The position numbers were made by a program, and so were the translations under genes. Below are positions 43,801 to 53,516 of a stretch of DNA of 64,000 nt, piece after piece. Position 1 is the stretch's first letter. Each line of letters starts with the position of its first letter. Origin of the DNA: Pyrinomonas methylaliphatogenes (GTDB lineage Bacteria > Acidobacteriota > Blastocatellia > Pyrinomonadales > Pyrinomonadaceae); assembly GCF_000820845.2 (NCBI RefSeq), contig NZ_CBXV010000004.1, positions 310,001-374,000 on the forward strand, in the 5' to 3' direction. The notes beneath the pieces are model-generated. The model was not told where the DNA came from and searched no databases. It was given only the letters and a program-made list of their open reading frames with translations.

Positions 43801-44676
43801 ATGAGGCTGAGCGTCATCATCCCATGCTTCAACGCAGCGCGCACGCTCTCTTGTCAACTTGAAGCGTTCGCCGCGCAGGAGTGGGACGGCGAGTGGGAGG
43901 TGATCGTCGTTGACAACCTTTCGACCGACGACACGCAGCGTGTCGCGCGAAAGCACAGCGGAAAATTGCCGCGCTTGCGGATCGTCGAAGCCGAAGCGAA
44001 GCGCGGTCGCGCTTACGCTAGGAACTTCGGCGCGCGGGTCGCTTCGGGCGAAGCGTTAGCTTTCTGCGATGCCGACGATCAGGTCGCGCCCGGATGGCTT
44101 GCCGCCATCGGCGCGGCGCTCAAGCGCGGCGATCTGGCGGCATCGCGCTTCGACGTGACCAAACTCAATCCCGTCTGGTTGCAGAGCGTGCATCGCAATC
44201 CGCAAGAGACTGGGTTGCAGCGCATGCGTTTCTTCCCATATCTGTTTCACGCTGGCGGTTCGGGGCTCGGCGTCAAGCGCAAGTGGCACGAACGGCTTGG
44301 CGGGTTCAATGAGACTCTTCCGGTCCTTGAGGATGCCGAATATTGCTTTCGCGCTCAGATCTTAGGCGCGCGGATCTGTTATGCCGAAAGTGCCGTCGTG
44401 CATGTGCGCTATCGCGCGGGTTGGTTGACGCTTTTTAATCAAGCGCGGCTGTGGGCCGTTTACAACGTGCTCATCTATAAACGTTACGGCCTGTGCAACG
44501 GCCACCGCGTGCCGCGCGCGTGGCGAAACTACCTCGACGATTGGCGGCGTTTCTTGTGGCGCCTGCGGCGCGCGCGCGACCGCGCAAGCTTTGCCGAATG
44601 CGTCTGGCGCGCCGGATGGCAAGTGGGACTGCTTCAAGGGAGCATCGCTTTCGGATCTGCGCCGGTGTCGCTCTAA
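43801..44676 (+). CDS. Glycosyltransferase family 2 protein
   Basis: A 291-aa GT-A enzyme: LSVIIPCFNAARTLSCQL, VVDNLSTDDTQ, CDADDQVAPGW (DXD) and LEDAEYCFRAQ, which carries the catalytic acidic residues in the same frame as other GT2 proteins of this locus. The acceptor half has PYLFHAGGSGLGVKRKW. The C-terminus is basic and aromatic. It starts at ATG 43801, 27 bp after the SDR stop. No specificity can be inferred. Confidence 0.89.
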   Translation: MRLSVIIPCFNAARTLSCQLEAFAAQEWDGEWEVIVVDNLSTDDTQRVARKHSGKLPRLRIVEAEAKRGRAYARNFGARVASGEALAFCDADDQVAPGWLAAIGAALKRGDLAASRFDVTKLNPVWLQSVHRNPQETGLQRMRFFPYLFHAGGSGLGVKRKWHERLGGFNETLPVLEDAEYCFRAQILGARICYAESAVVHVRYRAGWLTLFNQARLWAVYNVLIYKRYGLCNGHRVPRAWRNYLDDWRRFLWRLRRARDRASFAECVWRAGWQVGLLQGSIAFGSAPVSL

Positions 44677-44697
44677 GATGTCGCAGAGCCTTGTAGT

Positions 44698-45483
44698 GTG
44701 AACTTCAATCTTCAAAGATCGACGCAGCGGGTATGGCGGCGGTTGCGCCGCCCGTTGGCCTACGCGCTGGTCCACTTACGGAGGCGGACGCTCGGCGTCG
44801 TCACCGGGGTCGAAACCGCGCGGCCCATCGTCGCGCTGACGTTTGACGATGGGCCGCATCCCGATTCCACGTCTGTGCTGCTCGATGTGCTGCATAAGTA
44901 CGGCGCGCGCGCGACCTTCTTCATGGTCGGAGCGATGGCGCAGGCGTATCCCCGTTTGGTCGAGCGCGTCGCGTTGGCTGGCCACGCGATCGGCAATCAC
45001 ACTTTCGATCACCTATCGCTTGCGCAACTAGGCCGACGCGAACGGTGGCGGCAGCTCTATGCTTGCGCGCGCGCCATCGCGCCATACGGCGCGCGTCTGT
45101 TCCGGCCACCTTTCGGGCATCTTAACCTTTCGGCGCGCCTCGATCTGCTGTGTGCCGGATACGAAGTCGTCACATGGAACGTCGTGATCGAAGATTGGTT
45201 CGCCGCCGATTCGCAGGCGATGGCCGCGCGACTGGAAGAGGAGATCAAACCGGGCAGCATCGTCCTCCTGCACGATGCCATCTACCGCGAATGGGCGGAG
45301 GATGGTGCGCCACATCACGACCGAACGCATCTGATCGAAGCCGTCGAATTGACGCTCCGGCGATTGCGCTTCCGTTTCCATTTCGTCACCGTCCCCGACC
45401 TGCTTCGGTGCGGAACGGCGTGCCGTCGTTACTGGCACGTCGAACGTAGCGCCGATTGGAAATCGTTGCGTTACCGTTGGTAA
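44698..45483 (+). CDS. Polysaccharide deacetylase (NodB homology domain)
   Basis: Carbohydrate esterase family 4 protein of 261 aa. All motifs are present: TFDDGPHPDST (motif 1), the metal-binding GNHTFDH (motif 2), RPPFGHLN (motif 3), and VVIEDWFAADS and IVLLHDAIY (motif 5 His). The first 35 residues are basic then moderately hydrophobic (RRLRRPLAYALVHLRRRTLG), not a clean signal peptide. The GTG at 44698 is the only plausible start. It de-N-acetylates a hexosamine in a glycan or lipid-linked precursor; the locus thus has two deacetylases of different subgroups. Confidence 0.9.
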   Translation: MNFNLQRSTQRVWRRLRRPLAYALVHLRRRTLGVVTGVETARPIVALTFDDGPHPDSTSVLLDVLHKYGARATFFMVGAMAQAYPRLVERVALAGHAIGNHTFDHLSLAQLGRRERWRQLYACARAIAPYGARLFRPPFGHLNLSARLDLLCAGYEVVTWNVVIEDWFAADSQAMAARLEEEIKPGSIVLLHDAIYREWAEDGAPHHDRTHLIEAVELTLRRLRFRFHFVTVPDLLRCGTACRRYWHVERSADWKSLRYRW

Positions 45484-45512
45484 TCGCCGTTCCTTTCGCA
45501 AGGAGAACGAAC

Positions 45513-46838
45513 ATGTCGAATGCGCGTTGCCGTTTGTGCGGCGAGGAGTTGCGCCATGTGTTCGCGGATCTGGGCGTCTCTCCGCTGGCCAACGGCTACT
45601 TGAAACCGGAACAACTGTATGAAGCGGAGAAGTTCTATCCACTTCGCGCCTACGTCTGCGAGAGGGATTTTCTGGTCCAGCTCGAGGAGTGCGAGCCGCC
45701 CAGTCGCATCTTCAGCGATTACGCCTATTTTTCATCCTATTCTTCGACATGGTTGCGCCACGTCGAAAGATACGTGGACGATGTGATCGAGCGATTCGCG
45801 CTCAGGCGCGACCGACCGATCATCGAGATCGCGAGCAACGACGGATACCTCTTGCAGTTCTTTCAACGTCGCGGATTCAAGGTGCTCGGCATTGAACCTG
45901 CCGCCAATGTGGCCGAAGCGGCGCGCGCTAAAGGAATTCCGACGCTCACGCGCTTCTTCGGCGCAGACACGGCACGCGATCTGCGCGCGCAGGGGCGGCG
46001 CGCCAAGTTGCTCATCGGCAACAACGTGCTGGCCCACGTGCCGGATCTACACGGCTTCGTCGCCGGGATGAAGATCCTGCTCGCCGCGGACGGCATCTTC
46101 ACGATGGAGTTTCATCACCTTCTGTCGCTCGTCCGCGGGCATCAATTCGATACGATCTATCACGAACATTTTTCATACCTTTCGCTGCTCGCGGTGGAAC
46201 GCCTTTTCGCCGCGCATGATCTGGCCCTATTCGATGTCGAGGAGTTGCCGACGCACGGCGGATCGCTGCGCGTCTACGGCAAGCACGCGCAAGCGCCTTC
46301 GCCACACCGGACGGCGCGCATCGAAAGGCTGCGCGACAAGGAGCAGGCCGCTGGCTTGAATGATCTGAAGACCTATCTCGCCTTCGGCGAGCGGGTGAAA
46401 GAGACGAAGCGACGGTTGCTTCGCTCTTTGATCGAGATCAAAGAGCGAGGCGGTCGCATCGTCGCCTACGGCGCTCCAGCCAAAGGCAATACGCTGCTCA
46501 ACTATTGCGGCATCGGGCGCGACTTTGTCGAGTACGCGGTCGATGTAAGTCCACACAAACAAGGCTTATTCCTGCCGGGGACGCGCTTGGCGATCAAGGA
46601 TCCGGAGGCGATCCGCGAGACGCGCCCGGATTACTTGCTCATCCTTCCGTGGAACATCAAGGAGGAAGTGATGGGGCAGATGAGTTGGATCGGCGAATGG
46701 GGCGGCAAGTTCATCGTGCCGATGCCGGAAGTTTCCGTCATCTCCGCCGATTGCCCGCAAGAAAGCGTCTGCGCTCGCGCGTCCCGACTAAGTTCGAGAG
46801 GAGAAGATCATGGTTCCAGATCCCAAGGGGCGGCATGA
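45513..46838 (+). CDS. NDP-hexose C-methyltransferase family protein
   Basis: A 441-aa methyltransferase of the TylCIII/NovU-like sugar C-methyltransferase family. The N-terminal zinc-binding part has Cys in CRLCGEELRHVF and CERDFLVQLEEC. The SAM domain has IIEIASNDGYLLQFF near residue 105 and VLGIEPAANV. The C-terminal domain carries TIYHEHFSYLSL and VAYGAPAKGNTLLNYC, conserved in the family. It adds a methyl group to C-3 or C-4 of a keto-deoxysugar, giving a branched sugar. AAGGAG precedes ATG 45513. The 3' end overlaps the next gene by 29 bp. Confidence 0.9.
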   Translation: MSNARCRLCGEELRHVFADLGVSPLANGYLKPEQLYEAEKFYPLRAYVCERDFLVQLEECEPPSRIFSDYAYFSSYSSTWLRHVERYVDDVIERFALRRDRPIIEIASNDGYLLQFFQRRGFKVLGIEPAANVAEAARAKGIPTLTRFFGADTARDLRAQGRRAKLLIGNNVLAHVPDLHGFVAGMKILLAADGIFTMEFHHLLSLVRGHQFDTIYHEHFSYLSLLAVERLFAAHDLALFDVEELPTHGGSLRVYGKHAQAPSPHRTARIERLRDKEQAAGLNDLKTYLAFGERVKETKRRLLRSLIEIKERGGRIVAYGAPAKGNTLLNYCGIGRDFVEYAVDVSPHKQGLFLPGTRLAIKDPEAIRETRPDYLLILPWNIKEEVMGQMSWIGEWGGKFIVPMPEVSVISADCPQESVCARASRLSSRGEDHGSRSQGAA

Positions 46839-47622
46839 TTGCCTTTCGGTCGTGATCCCGGCTTACAACGAAGAGGCGACGTTGGCGATGATCGTCCGCA
46901 AGGTGATCGGAGTGCCGCATCTGCTCGAGGTCATCATCGTGGACGATTGCTCGACGGATCGCACGTGGGAGATCGCTCAGCAGCTTGCCAGAATCTACCC
47001 GAAGGTGAAGGTCGTCCGTCACGAACACAATGGAGGGAAGACGGCTGCGGTCAAAACCGGAATCGCGCTCACTTGCGGCGCAATCGTCGTCATTCAAGAC
47101 GCCGATTTGGAGTACGACCCGGATGAGATGGGCGGATTGATTCAACCCATCCTCGATGGCCGGGCGGACGTCGTCTATGGTTCGCGCTTTCTGGTCCGGC
47201 GCGCGGCGCGCGTCCTCTACTTCTACCACTATCTCGCCAACAAGTTTTTGACTTTCGTGTCGAATCTGCTGACCAATCTCAACCTGACCGATGTCGAGAC
47301 GGGTTACAAGGCTTTCAATGGCGAGATCATCCGCAACATGGTCATCGTTTCGCGCGGATTCGGATTCGAGATCGAAGTGACGGCGAAGGTGGCAAAGCTT
47401 GGGTGCGCCATCTACGAAGTGCCGATCAGCTATTACGGGAGGACTTACGAGGAGGGGAAGAAGATCGGCTTGCGCGATGGTCTTGAAGCGCTTTGGTTCA
47501 TCCTGCGTTTCAATCTGCTCTGCAACGCGCGCTCGTCTTTTCGTCATCTGCCGCAGTTAAGACGGCTCCAGCCATCGAGCGCGCTGGGAGCGGTAGGCGA
47601 TCCACGAATGGGAAGGACCTGA
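46810..47622 (+). CDS. Polyprenyl-phosphate hexose synthase-like GT2 (DPM1 family)
   Basis: A 270-aa GT2 of the dolichol-phosphate mannose synthase family: LSVVIPAYNEEATLAMIV, VDDCSTDRTW, IQDADLEYDPDEM (DXD) and TDVETGYKAFNGEI, the acceptor-loop motif for lipid phosphates. It probably makes the polyprenyl-phosphate sugar used by the GT-C type membrane glycosyltransferases nearby (30881, 47654 and the split gene at 26421). ATG 46810 follows GAGGAGAAG. The C-terminus adds a basic segment that can sit on the membrane; no transmembrane pair is present. Confidence 0.9.
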   Translation: MVPDPKGRHDCLSVVIPAYNEEATLAMIVRKVIGVPHLLEVIIVDDCSTDRTWEIAQQLARIYPKVKVVRHEHNGGKTAAVKTGIALTCGAIVVIQDADLEYDPDEMGGLIQPILDGRADVVYGSRFLVRRAARVLYFYHYLANKFLTFVSNLLTNLNLTDVETGYKAFNGEIIRNMVIVSRGFGFEIEVTAKVAKLGCAIYEVPISYYGRTYEEGKKIGLRDGLEALWFILRFNLLCNARSSFRHLPQLRRLQPSSALGAVGDPRMGRT

Positions 47623-47653
47623 ACGCATACTCGGTCGGTTTCAGGGAAAGAGC

Positions 47654-49423
47654 ATGGTCGAGGTGCTATCTGCGAACGCTTGTGATATGCGTTCGAACGC
47701 GAAGACCACGCGCGTCGTTGGCGCGAGGCAACTGGCAACGTTCAGGCTCATCTGCTGGGCGATCACCCTTTGGTTGGGCGGATGGCAAGCGTGGAGCGGG
47801 CGGTATGCGATGGGATCGGACGGGATCTCATATCTGGACATCGGCGACGCCTTTTGGAAAGGTGATTGGGGCGCGATCATAAACGGTTACTGGAGCCCGT
47901 TCTATCCTTGCTTGATCGGCGGAGCGGTGCGTCTCATCTCGCCTTCGCCGCGCGCGGAGTTTCCGCTCGTCCATCTGGTCAACTTCGTCATCTTCTGTGT
48001 GGCGCTCGCGGCTTTCGATCTCCTGTTGCGCGAACTCAGCGCGTGGCGGCAATGGGAAGGAAACGACACGTGGCCGCCAGCGCTTTGGATGATGCTCGGT
48101 TACGTCCTCTTTCTCTGGACGACGTTGGATCTGATCGACCTGAAGATCGTCAGTCCGGATCTTTGCGTCGCCGTCTTCGTCTATCTCGCCGTCGGTCTAT
48201 TGCTTCGGCTCGCGCGAGGCGAAGCGAGTTTGCGGAACCGTCTGTTATTGGGCGCGACGCTCGGCTTCGGTTATCTGGCGAAGACGGCGCTTCTTCCGCT
48301 CGGTCTAGCTCTGCTTGCGGTCTACGCCGCGCGATGCTCGGCCAAGTGCGCGCTAGTGGCAGCGGGTGCCTTTGCGCTTGTCGCCTGTCCGTTCATCCTC
48401 GCCCTTTCGTTCAGCAAAGGCGCGATCACTTTTGGCGAAAGCGGCAGGTTGAACTATGCGTGGTATGTCAACGGCGTCACGTATCGACATTGGCAGGGTG
48501 AGACTGCTGGTCCAGCGCGACACCCGACGCGAAAGGTCATGGAAGAGCTTCCGGTGTACGAATTCGGGCATCCGGTCGGTGGAACCTATCCGCTGTGGTA
48601 CGATCCATCCTACTGGTACGACGGGGTGCGACTCGAGTTCGACCCGGCACGACAGACGAAGCGGTTATTCACCAGTCTCAAGTTCTTCTACGGCGCGTTT
48701 TTGAATTTGCATGTCAAGCAACTTGCCGAGAGTGGGGCTTTACCGAGGCTCATCTCTCCGGCGTTGTTCGCGCTTATCTTCTGCTTTTCGATTGGGCGAT
48801 GGCGAGCCGTGCTGACAGGAGCAGCGCGCGCATGGCCGCTCTTTGCCCCCGCCGTCGCCGCTTCCCTCATGTACGCGCTCGTGTATGTCGAGACGCGACA
48901 CATCGCGCCTTTCGCCGCGCTCTTCTTTCTAGGGGCGCTGGGCAGCGTTCCAGTCGCCGGGCGGAGCAGGGAACGCGCGGCGAAGGTCGTCGTTCCGGTG
49001 ATCGCCGCTGCGTTCGTCTTCACGCTCATCGTTTCGTTTTCGCGCGCCGAAGCGGCAACTCCGGACTGGCGAGTCGCCGAGAAGTTGCGGCAAATGGGGC
49101 TGCCGCCGAAGGCCAAGGTCGCCTCGCTCAAGTATGCCAATCCAGCCCACACGGGATGGGCGCGGCTAGCGCGCGCAAGGATCGTCGCCGAGATCTACTC
49201 GGGTGCGTTTCGCGCTGACGAGAACGACTTCTGGCGCGCCGATGAAGCGGTCAAGAAACGGGCCTTGTGCGCCTTCGCTGCGGCGGGCGCGGTGGCGGTC
49301 ATCTCGCATGGGATGCCGCCTGAGAGCTACCCAGCCGAATGGCGTCCCGTCGGCGAGACCGGTTATTTCATCCGTTTCTTAAGCGGATCAGAACAACGGT
49401 GCGTTGAGCGGTCGAAGGGTTAA
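47654..49423 (+). CDS. Polytopic membrane glycosyltransferase, ArnT/PMT-like (GT39/GT83 type)
   Basis: A 589-aa membrane protein with about ten or more hydrophobic helices. Near residue 55, GSDGISYLDIGDAFW carries an Asp in the position of the catalytic acid of the GT-C fold, and WSPFYPCLIGGAVRLI resembles the first loop/helix motif. A long C-terminal soluble domain (from about residue 470) would lie in the periplasm. It likely uses a polyprenyl-phosphate sugar, which the preceding DPM1-like gene can supply. The start is ATG 47654, 31 bp after that gene. Confidence 0.82.
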   Translation: MVEVLSANACDMRSNAKTTRVVGARQLATFRLICWAITLWLGGWQAWSGRYAMGSDGISYLDIGDAFWKGDWGAIINGYWSPFYPCLIGGAVRLISPSPRAEFPLVHLVNFVIFCVALAAFDLLLRELSAWRQWEGNDTWPPALWMMLGYVLFLWTTLDLIDLKIVSPDLCVAVFVYLAVGLLLRLARGEASLRNRLLLGATLGFGYLAKTALLPLGLALLAVYAARCSAKCALVAAGAFALVACPFILALSFSKGAITFGESGRLNYAWYVNGVTYRHWQGETAGPARHPTRKVMEELPVYEFGHPVGGTYPLWYDPSYWYDGVRLEFDPARQTKRLFTSLKFFYGAFLNLHVKQLAESGALPRLISPALFALIFCFSIGRWRAVLTGAARAWPLFAPAVAASLMYALVYVETRHIAPFAALFFLGALGSVPVAGRSRERAAKVVVPVIAAAFVFTLIVSFSRAEAATPDWRVAEKLRQMGLPPKAKVASLKYANPAHTGWARLARARIVAEIYSGAFRADENDFWRADEAVKKRALCAFAAAGAVAVISHGMPPESYPAEWRPVGETGYFIRFLSGSEQRCVERSKG

Positions 49424-49458
49424 GCGACGGGTGCCCGAAATCTCTCTAGGGGGAGTAT

Positions 49459-50829
49459 ATGCGATCGAGTTCGGTTCAGCCCATTGCGGTATTGCGCGAG
49501 AACGATCTGCGACGCTCATCGCCGCCAGCGGATGAAAATGAAGGCTTTACCAAGGTCGGTGAGTGGATGCACGATTTCATTCGCACACTATATCCACTTT
49601 GCCGAAGCATCACCGGTGACGGTGTGCGACGGACGCTGGAATTGATCGACGAACGCATCGCGCTCGACGTGCACGAGGTGCCGAGTGGGACTAGGGTCTT
49701 CGATTGGACGGTGCCGAAAGAGTGGAACATCAAGGATGCTTACATCAAGGATTCGAGCGGCAAGCGCGTAGTCGATTTCAAGAGGAACAATCTACACGTC
49801 GTCAGCTACAGCGTGCCCGTCAGAAGGTGGATCTCCTTTGCAGAATTGAAAGAGCATCTGTTCACTTTGCCGGAGCATCCGGACTGGATCCCGTATCGAA
49901 CCTCTTATTATCGGGAGAGTTGGGGATTCTGTTTGAGTCACCGGCAGTTCATGGCGTTGCGCGACGACGAGGAGTACGAAGTGTGTATAGATTCTTCGCT
50001 TGAAGATGGTCATCTGACCTACGGCGAGCATCGCCTTGCGGGCGAAAGCGATGATGAAGTGCTCGTTTCGTGTCACATCTGCCATCCGTCTTTGTGCAAC
50101 GATAACCTATCAGGCATCGCCGTCGCGGTCGCGCTGGCCGAGCGGCTGCGTTTGCTCAAGCGGCGTTACTCTTACCGATTCATCTTCATCCCCGGAACGA
50201 TCGGTGCGATCGCTTGGTTGGCGCAAAACGTCGAGCGCGTTCATCGGATCAAGCACGGGTTGGTGCTGACGTGTGTCGGCGATGGCGGCCCCATCACGTA
50301 CAAGCGCAGTCGTCGTGGCAACGCGGAGATAGATCGCGCTTTTGCGCACGTCCTCGCGCACGCGCAGGCCAGCTCCAACATCGTCGATTTCACCCCTTAT
50401 GGGTACGACGAGCGGCAGTATTGTTCGCCCGGATTCAATCTACCCGTCGGCTGCTTGATGCGAACGCCGCATGGGCGCTTTGCCGAGTATCACACTTCGG
50501 CTGACGATCTCGATTTCGTCTTGCCCGAAGCTTTAGCCGATACGCTCACGACCTGCCTTTTCGCGTTCGATGTCATCGAGAACAATCGCGTCTATGTCAA
50601 TCTCAACCCGAAATGCGAGCCGCAGCTTGGCCGACGCGGTTTGTATCGCGCCGTCGGCGGACAGAGCGAGCGGGCGATGGAGGAGTTGGCGATCTTGTGG
50701 GTGCTCAATCTCGCCGATGGCACGCACACTTTGCTCGATATGGCTGAGCGTTCGGGCCTGCCGTTCGCCGTTCTCAAACGCGCGGCGAAACTGCTCACCG
50801 AACATGAGCTGCTCGGACCACTTTATTGA
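49459..50829 (+). CDS. DUF4910-type aminopeptidase-like protein
   Basis: A 456-aa protein with an M28-like peptidase-like domain: the metal-binding region is HICHPSLCNDNLSGIAVAVAL, followed by FIFIPGTIGAIAWL. A C-terminal segment with a helix-turn-helix-like pattern (GLPFAVLKRAAKLLTEHELL) follows. The N-terminal KVGEWMHDFIRTLYPLCRSITGDG is the family opening. Members of this family are frequent in surface-polysaccharide loci where their reaction is not known; they may act on an amide or amino-acid substituent. GGGGGAG precedes ATG 49459. The assignment is by pattern only. Confidence 0.75.
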   Translation: MRSSSVQPIAVLRENDLRRSSPPADENEGFTKVGEWMHDFIRTLYPLCRSITGDGVRRTLELIDERIALDVHEVPSGTRVFDWTVPKEWNIKDAYIKDSSGKRVVDFKRNNLHVVSYSVPVRRWISFAELKEHLFTLPEHPDWIPYRTSYYRESWGFCLSHRQFMALRDDEEYEVCIDSSLEDGHLTYGEHRLAGESDDEVLVSCHICHPSLCNDNLSGIAVAVALAERLRLLKRRYSYRFIFIPGTIGAIAWLAQNVERVHRIKHGLVLTCVGDGGPITYKRSRRGNAEIDRAFAHVLAHAQASSNIVDFTPYGYDERQYCSPGFNLPVGCLMRTPHGRFAEYHTSADDLDFVLPEALADTLTTCLFAFDVIENNRVYVNLNPKCEPQLGRRGLYRAVGGQSERAMEELAILWVLNLADGTHTLLDMAERSGLPFAVLKRAAKLLTEHELLGPLY

Positions 50830-51010
50830 GGCTCCAACGTGAAGGGTGCGTTCTTCGCCTGATCCGATCGGCGTCGAGTTATCGCTATTAGGGTGAGAAT
50901 TAGGTACGAGTGAAGGCGGCAGGTTATCGGCGTGGGGCGACGTTTCAGGGATGGACTGCATAGCGCGTGTTCGTCGCTACCGGAAAGAGTCGAGCGGGAG
51001 GCGATCTGAT

Positions 51011-52825
51011 ATGAACATCCTCGGCATCTCAGCCTTCTATCATGATAGCGCCGCGGCATTGATCCGCGATGGCGAGATCGTCGCCGCGGCGCAAGAAGAA
51101 CGGTTCACGCGCCGCAAGCACGATGCCTCGTTTCCGGCGCGGGCCATCGAATACTGTTTGCGCGAGGCCGGATTGAAGGCGGAGAAGCTCGACGCGGTGG
51201 TTTTCTACGAGAAGCCGTTGCTCAAAGCCGAAAGGCTATTGGAGACCTATTTAGCCTTCGCGCCGCGTGGTTTCCAGTCCTTTCGCGTCGCTTTGCCGAC
51301 TTGGTTGCACGATAAACCCAACATCCCGCAATTGATCCGGCGCGGATTGGGGAGCGAGTACGCCGGACCAGTTCTGTTCACGCAGCATCACGAGTCGCAC
51401 GCCGCGAGTGCCTTTTATCCGTCGCCTTTCAAGAGCGCGGCCATCTTGACGGCAGATGGCGTTGGCGAGTGGGCGACGACGACGATCGGCTTGGGCAACG
51501 ATCACGAGATCAGCTTGACGCATGAGATCAGGTTTCCGCACTCGCTCGGAATGCTCTATAGCGCTTTCACCTACTACACGGGTTTCAAAGTCAACTCGGG
51601 CGAGTACAAGCTCATGGGATTAGCTCCATACGGCGAGCCGCGCTACGTCGAACTCATCTACGATCATCTGCTCGAACTCGCCGAGGATGGTTCCTTCTGG
51701 CTCAATCAGGAATATTTCGATTATTGCACGGGATTGACGATGACCAACGAGAGGTTCCATCGCCTGTTCGGCGGCCCGCCGCGACGACCCGAGACGCCGT
51801 TGACGCAGCGCGAGATGGATCTTGCGGCGAGCATTCAACTCGTCACGGAAGAGGTCATGTTGCGTCTGGCGCGCCGCGCGCATGCCGAAACGGGATGCCG
51901 CCATCTATGCATGGCGGGCGGCGTGGCGCTCAATTGCGTGGCGAACGGGCGCTTGTTGCGCGAAGGTCCATTTGACGAGATCTGGATCCAGCCGGCGGCG
52001 GGCGATGCTGGCGGCGCTTTGGGCGCGGCGTTCTACGTCTGGCATCAGATGTTGGGCCATGGAAAGGATGGTCGGGATCTTATGCGTGGCGCATTGCTCG
52101 GGCCAGAGTACACGGACGAAGAGATCGCCGCATATCTAGCGCACGTCGGGGCCGTCGCCGTCAGGCTCAGCGAACGCGATCTGGCCCAGCGCGTCGCGCG
52201 CCTTCTTTCCGAGGAAAGAGTCGTGGGATGGTTTCGTGGGCGCATGGAGTTCGGTCCGCGCGCTCTCGGCGCGCGCAGCATACTCGGCGACGCGCGCAGT
52301 CCGCGCATGCAATCGATCATGAACCTGAAGATCAAATTCCGCGAAAGCTTTCGCCCGTTCGCTCCATGCGTGTTGCGTGAGTGCGTTGCCGATTACTTCG
52401 ATCTCGCAAGCGAAAGTCCATATATGTTGCTGGTCGCCAAGGTCAACGAGCGCCAACGCCTGCCGCTCGACCCGCGGGACGAAGAGCGGTGGGGGATCGA
52501 GAAGTTGAACGTGCCGCGAAGTCGCATCCCCGCCGTGACGCATGTCGATTACAGCGCGCGCGTGCAGACCGTGGATGCCGAACGACACGGCCTGTTCTAC
52601 GAAATGCTGCGCGCTTTCTACGAGTTGACCGGGTGCCCCGTGATCGTCAACACGAGCTTCAACATCCGCGGCGAGCCGATCGTCTGCTCGCCCGAGGACG
52701 CTTACCGGTGCTTCATGTACACCAACATAGATGCTTTGGCCATCGGCAATCACCTGCTGCTCAAAGAGGAGCAACCGCCGCTTCCCGGGGCCGAAGCCTA
52801 CCGCGCACGATTTGAACTCGATTGA
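51011..52825 (+). CDS. Carbamoyltransferase (NodU/CmcH/TobZ family)
   Basis: O-carbamoyltransferase of 604 aa that uses carbamoyl phosphate and ATP to carbamoylate a sugar hydroxyl. The N-terminal Kae1/YrdC-like domain has ILGISAFYHDSAAALI, and the metal-binding histidines are in QHHESHAASAF. The middle holds TADGVGEWATT, YSAFTYYTGFKVNSGEYKLM, CMAGGVALNCVANGR and AAGDAGGALGAA; the C-terminal domain has FGPRALGARSIL and NTSFNIRGEPIV. GGGAGG lies upstream of ATG 51011. It heads a conserved-looking cassette with an SxtJ-like, a DUF5989 and an SGNH hydrolase gene. Confidence 0.94.
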   Translation: MNILGISAFYHDSAAALIRDGEIVAAAQEERFTRRKHDASFPARAIEYCLREAGLKAEKLDAVVFYEKPLLKAERLLETYLAFAPRGFQSFRVALPTWLHDKPNIPQLIRRGLGSEYAGPVLFTQHHESHAASAFYPSPFKSAAILTADGVGEWATTTIGLGNDHEISLTHEIRFPHSLGMLYSAFTYYTGFKVNSGEYKLMGLAPYGEPRYVELIYDHLLELAEDGSFWLNQEYFDYCTGLTMTNERFHRLFGGPPRRPETPLTQREMDLAASIQLVTEEVMLRLARRAHAETGCRHLCMAGGVALNCVANGRLLREGPFDEIWIQPAAGDAGGALGAAFYVWHQMLGHGKDGRDLMRGALLGPEYTDEEIAAYLAHVGAVAVRLSERDLAQRVARLLSEERVVGWFRGRMEFGPRALGARSILGDARSPRMQSIMNLKIKFRESFRPFAPCVLRECVADYFDLASESPYMLLVAKVNERQRLPLDPRDEERWGIEKLNVPRSRIPAVTHVDYSARVQTVDAERHGLFYEMLRAFYELTGCPVIVNTSFNIRGEPIVCSPEDAYRCFMYTNIDALAIGNHLLLKEEQPPLPGAEAYRARFELD

Positions 52826-52851
52826 AGCACGATGGTCCGAGCGAGGTGAAG

Positions 52852-53283
52852 ATGCAGATCACGGAACTAGCCTGTTTTCGGCGCGTCAACTGGCAGCCTG
52901 ACGAGCGGGAGCGGCGGCGCTTCGCTCTGGCGATGTTGGTTGGTTGCTTCTCGCTTGGCGCGATCATCGCATGGCGTGCGGCGGAGATCGGTGCGTCATC
53001 TCTCATCCTGTGGGGAGCGGGCGTAACGCTCGCCATCTTCGCGCTTTTGCCGCGGCTCGGACGAATCGCTTATCTTGCGATCTACGTGCCGACGAGCCTC
53101 GTCGGTTACGCGATCAGCAATCTCCTGTTGACCATCATCTTCTTCTCCATCGTCACACCTGTGGGAGCGTACCTGCGTTTGCGCGGCGAGGACCCGCTCC
53201 AGCTCAAACCCGATCGCCGCGGTTCGACGTGGCGCAGACTTCCAAAAGAGAAACGAAAGGGCGATCTCTATCGCCAATTTTGA
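52852..53283 (+). CDS. SxtJ-family membrane protein
   Basis: A 143-aa membrane protein matching the SxtJ pattern: NWQPDERERRRFALAMLVG, a first helix of LVGCFSLGAIIAW type, a second around LWGAGVTLAIFALLP, and a third at YVPTSLVGYAISNLLLTII. SxtJ was first noted next to carbamoyltransferase genes in saxitoxin clusters, and the pairing recurs with capsule-type carbamoyltransferases; its function is not established. ATG 52852 follows GAGGTG; the previous gene's stop is 27 bp upstream. Confidence 0.88.
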   Translation: MQITELACFRRVNWQPDERERRRFALAMLVGCFSLGAIIAWRAAEIGASSLILWGAGVTLAIFALLPRLGRIAYLAIYVPTSLVGYAISNLLLTIIFFSIVTPVGAYLRLRGEDPLQLKPDRRGSTWRRLPKEKRKGDLYRQF

Positions 53284-53330
53284 TCCCGCTGCGTTTCGGT
53301 GAATTCGACGCCGCGGTGAGGGGACATGCG

Positions 53331-53501
53331 ATGAACGAGAGATTCGAACGAAATCCTGGATTCTTCCGCGATCTGGTCGCTTTCCTCGCGGAGAACAAGA
53401 AATGGTATTTGATCCCGATCGTCTGCGCGATCATCCTGCTCGGATTGTTGATCATGCTTGGCGGGACGGCTGCCGCGCCGTTCATCTACACCCTGTTCTG
53501 A
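53331..53501 (+). CDS. DUF5989 family small membrane protein (56 aa)
   Basis: A 56-aa protein with a polar N-terminus (MNERFERNPGFFRDLVAFL) and one strong transmembrane helix (YLIPIVCAIILLGLLIML), ending IYTLF. The pattern matches the DUF5989 family known to travel with SxtJ and carbamoyltransferases. GAGGGG precedes ATG 53331 by 10 bp. The next gene starts 15 bp after its stop. It is too short to be enzymatic; it may tether or regulate the neighbouring transferase. Confidence 0.86.
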   Translation: MNERFERNPGFFRDLVAFLAENKKWYLIPIVCAIILLGLLIMLGGTAAAPFIYTLF

Positions 53502-53516
53502 TCGCAGAGAAGCATC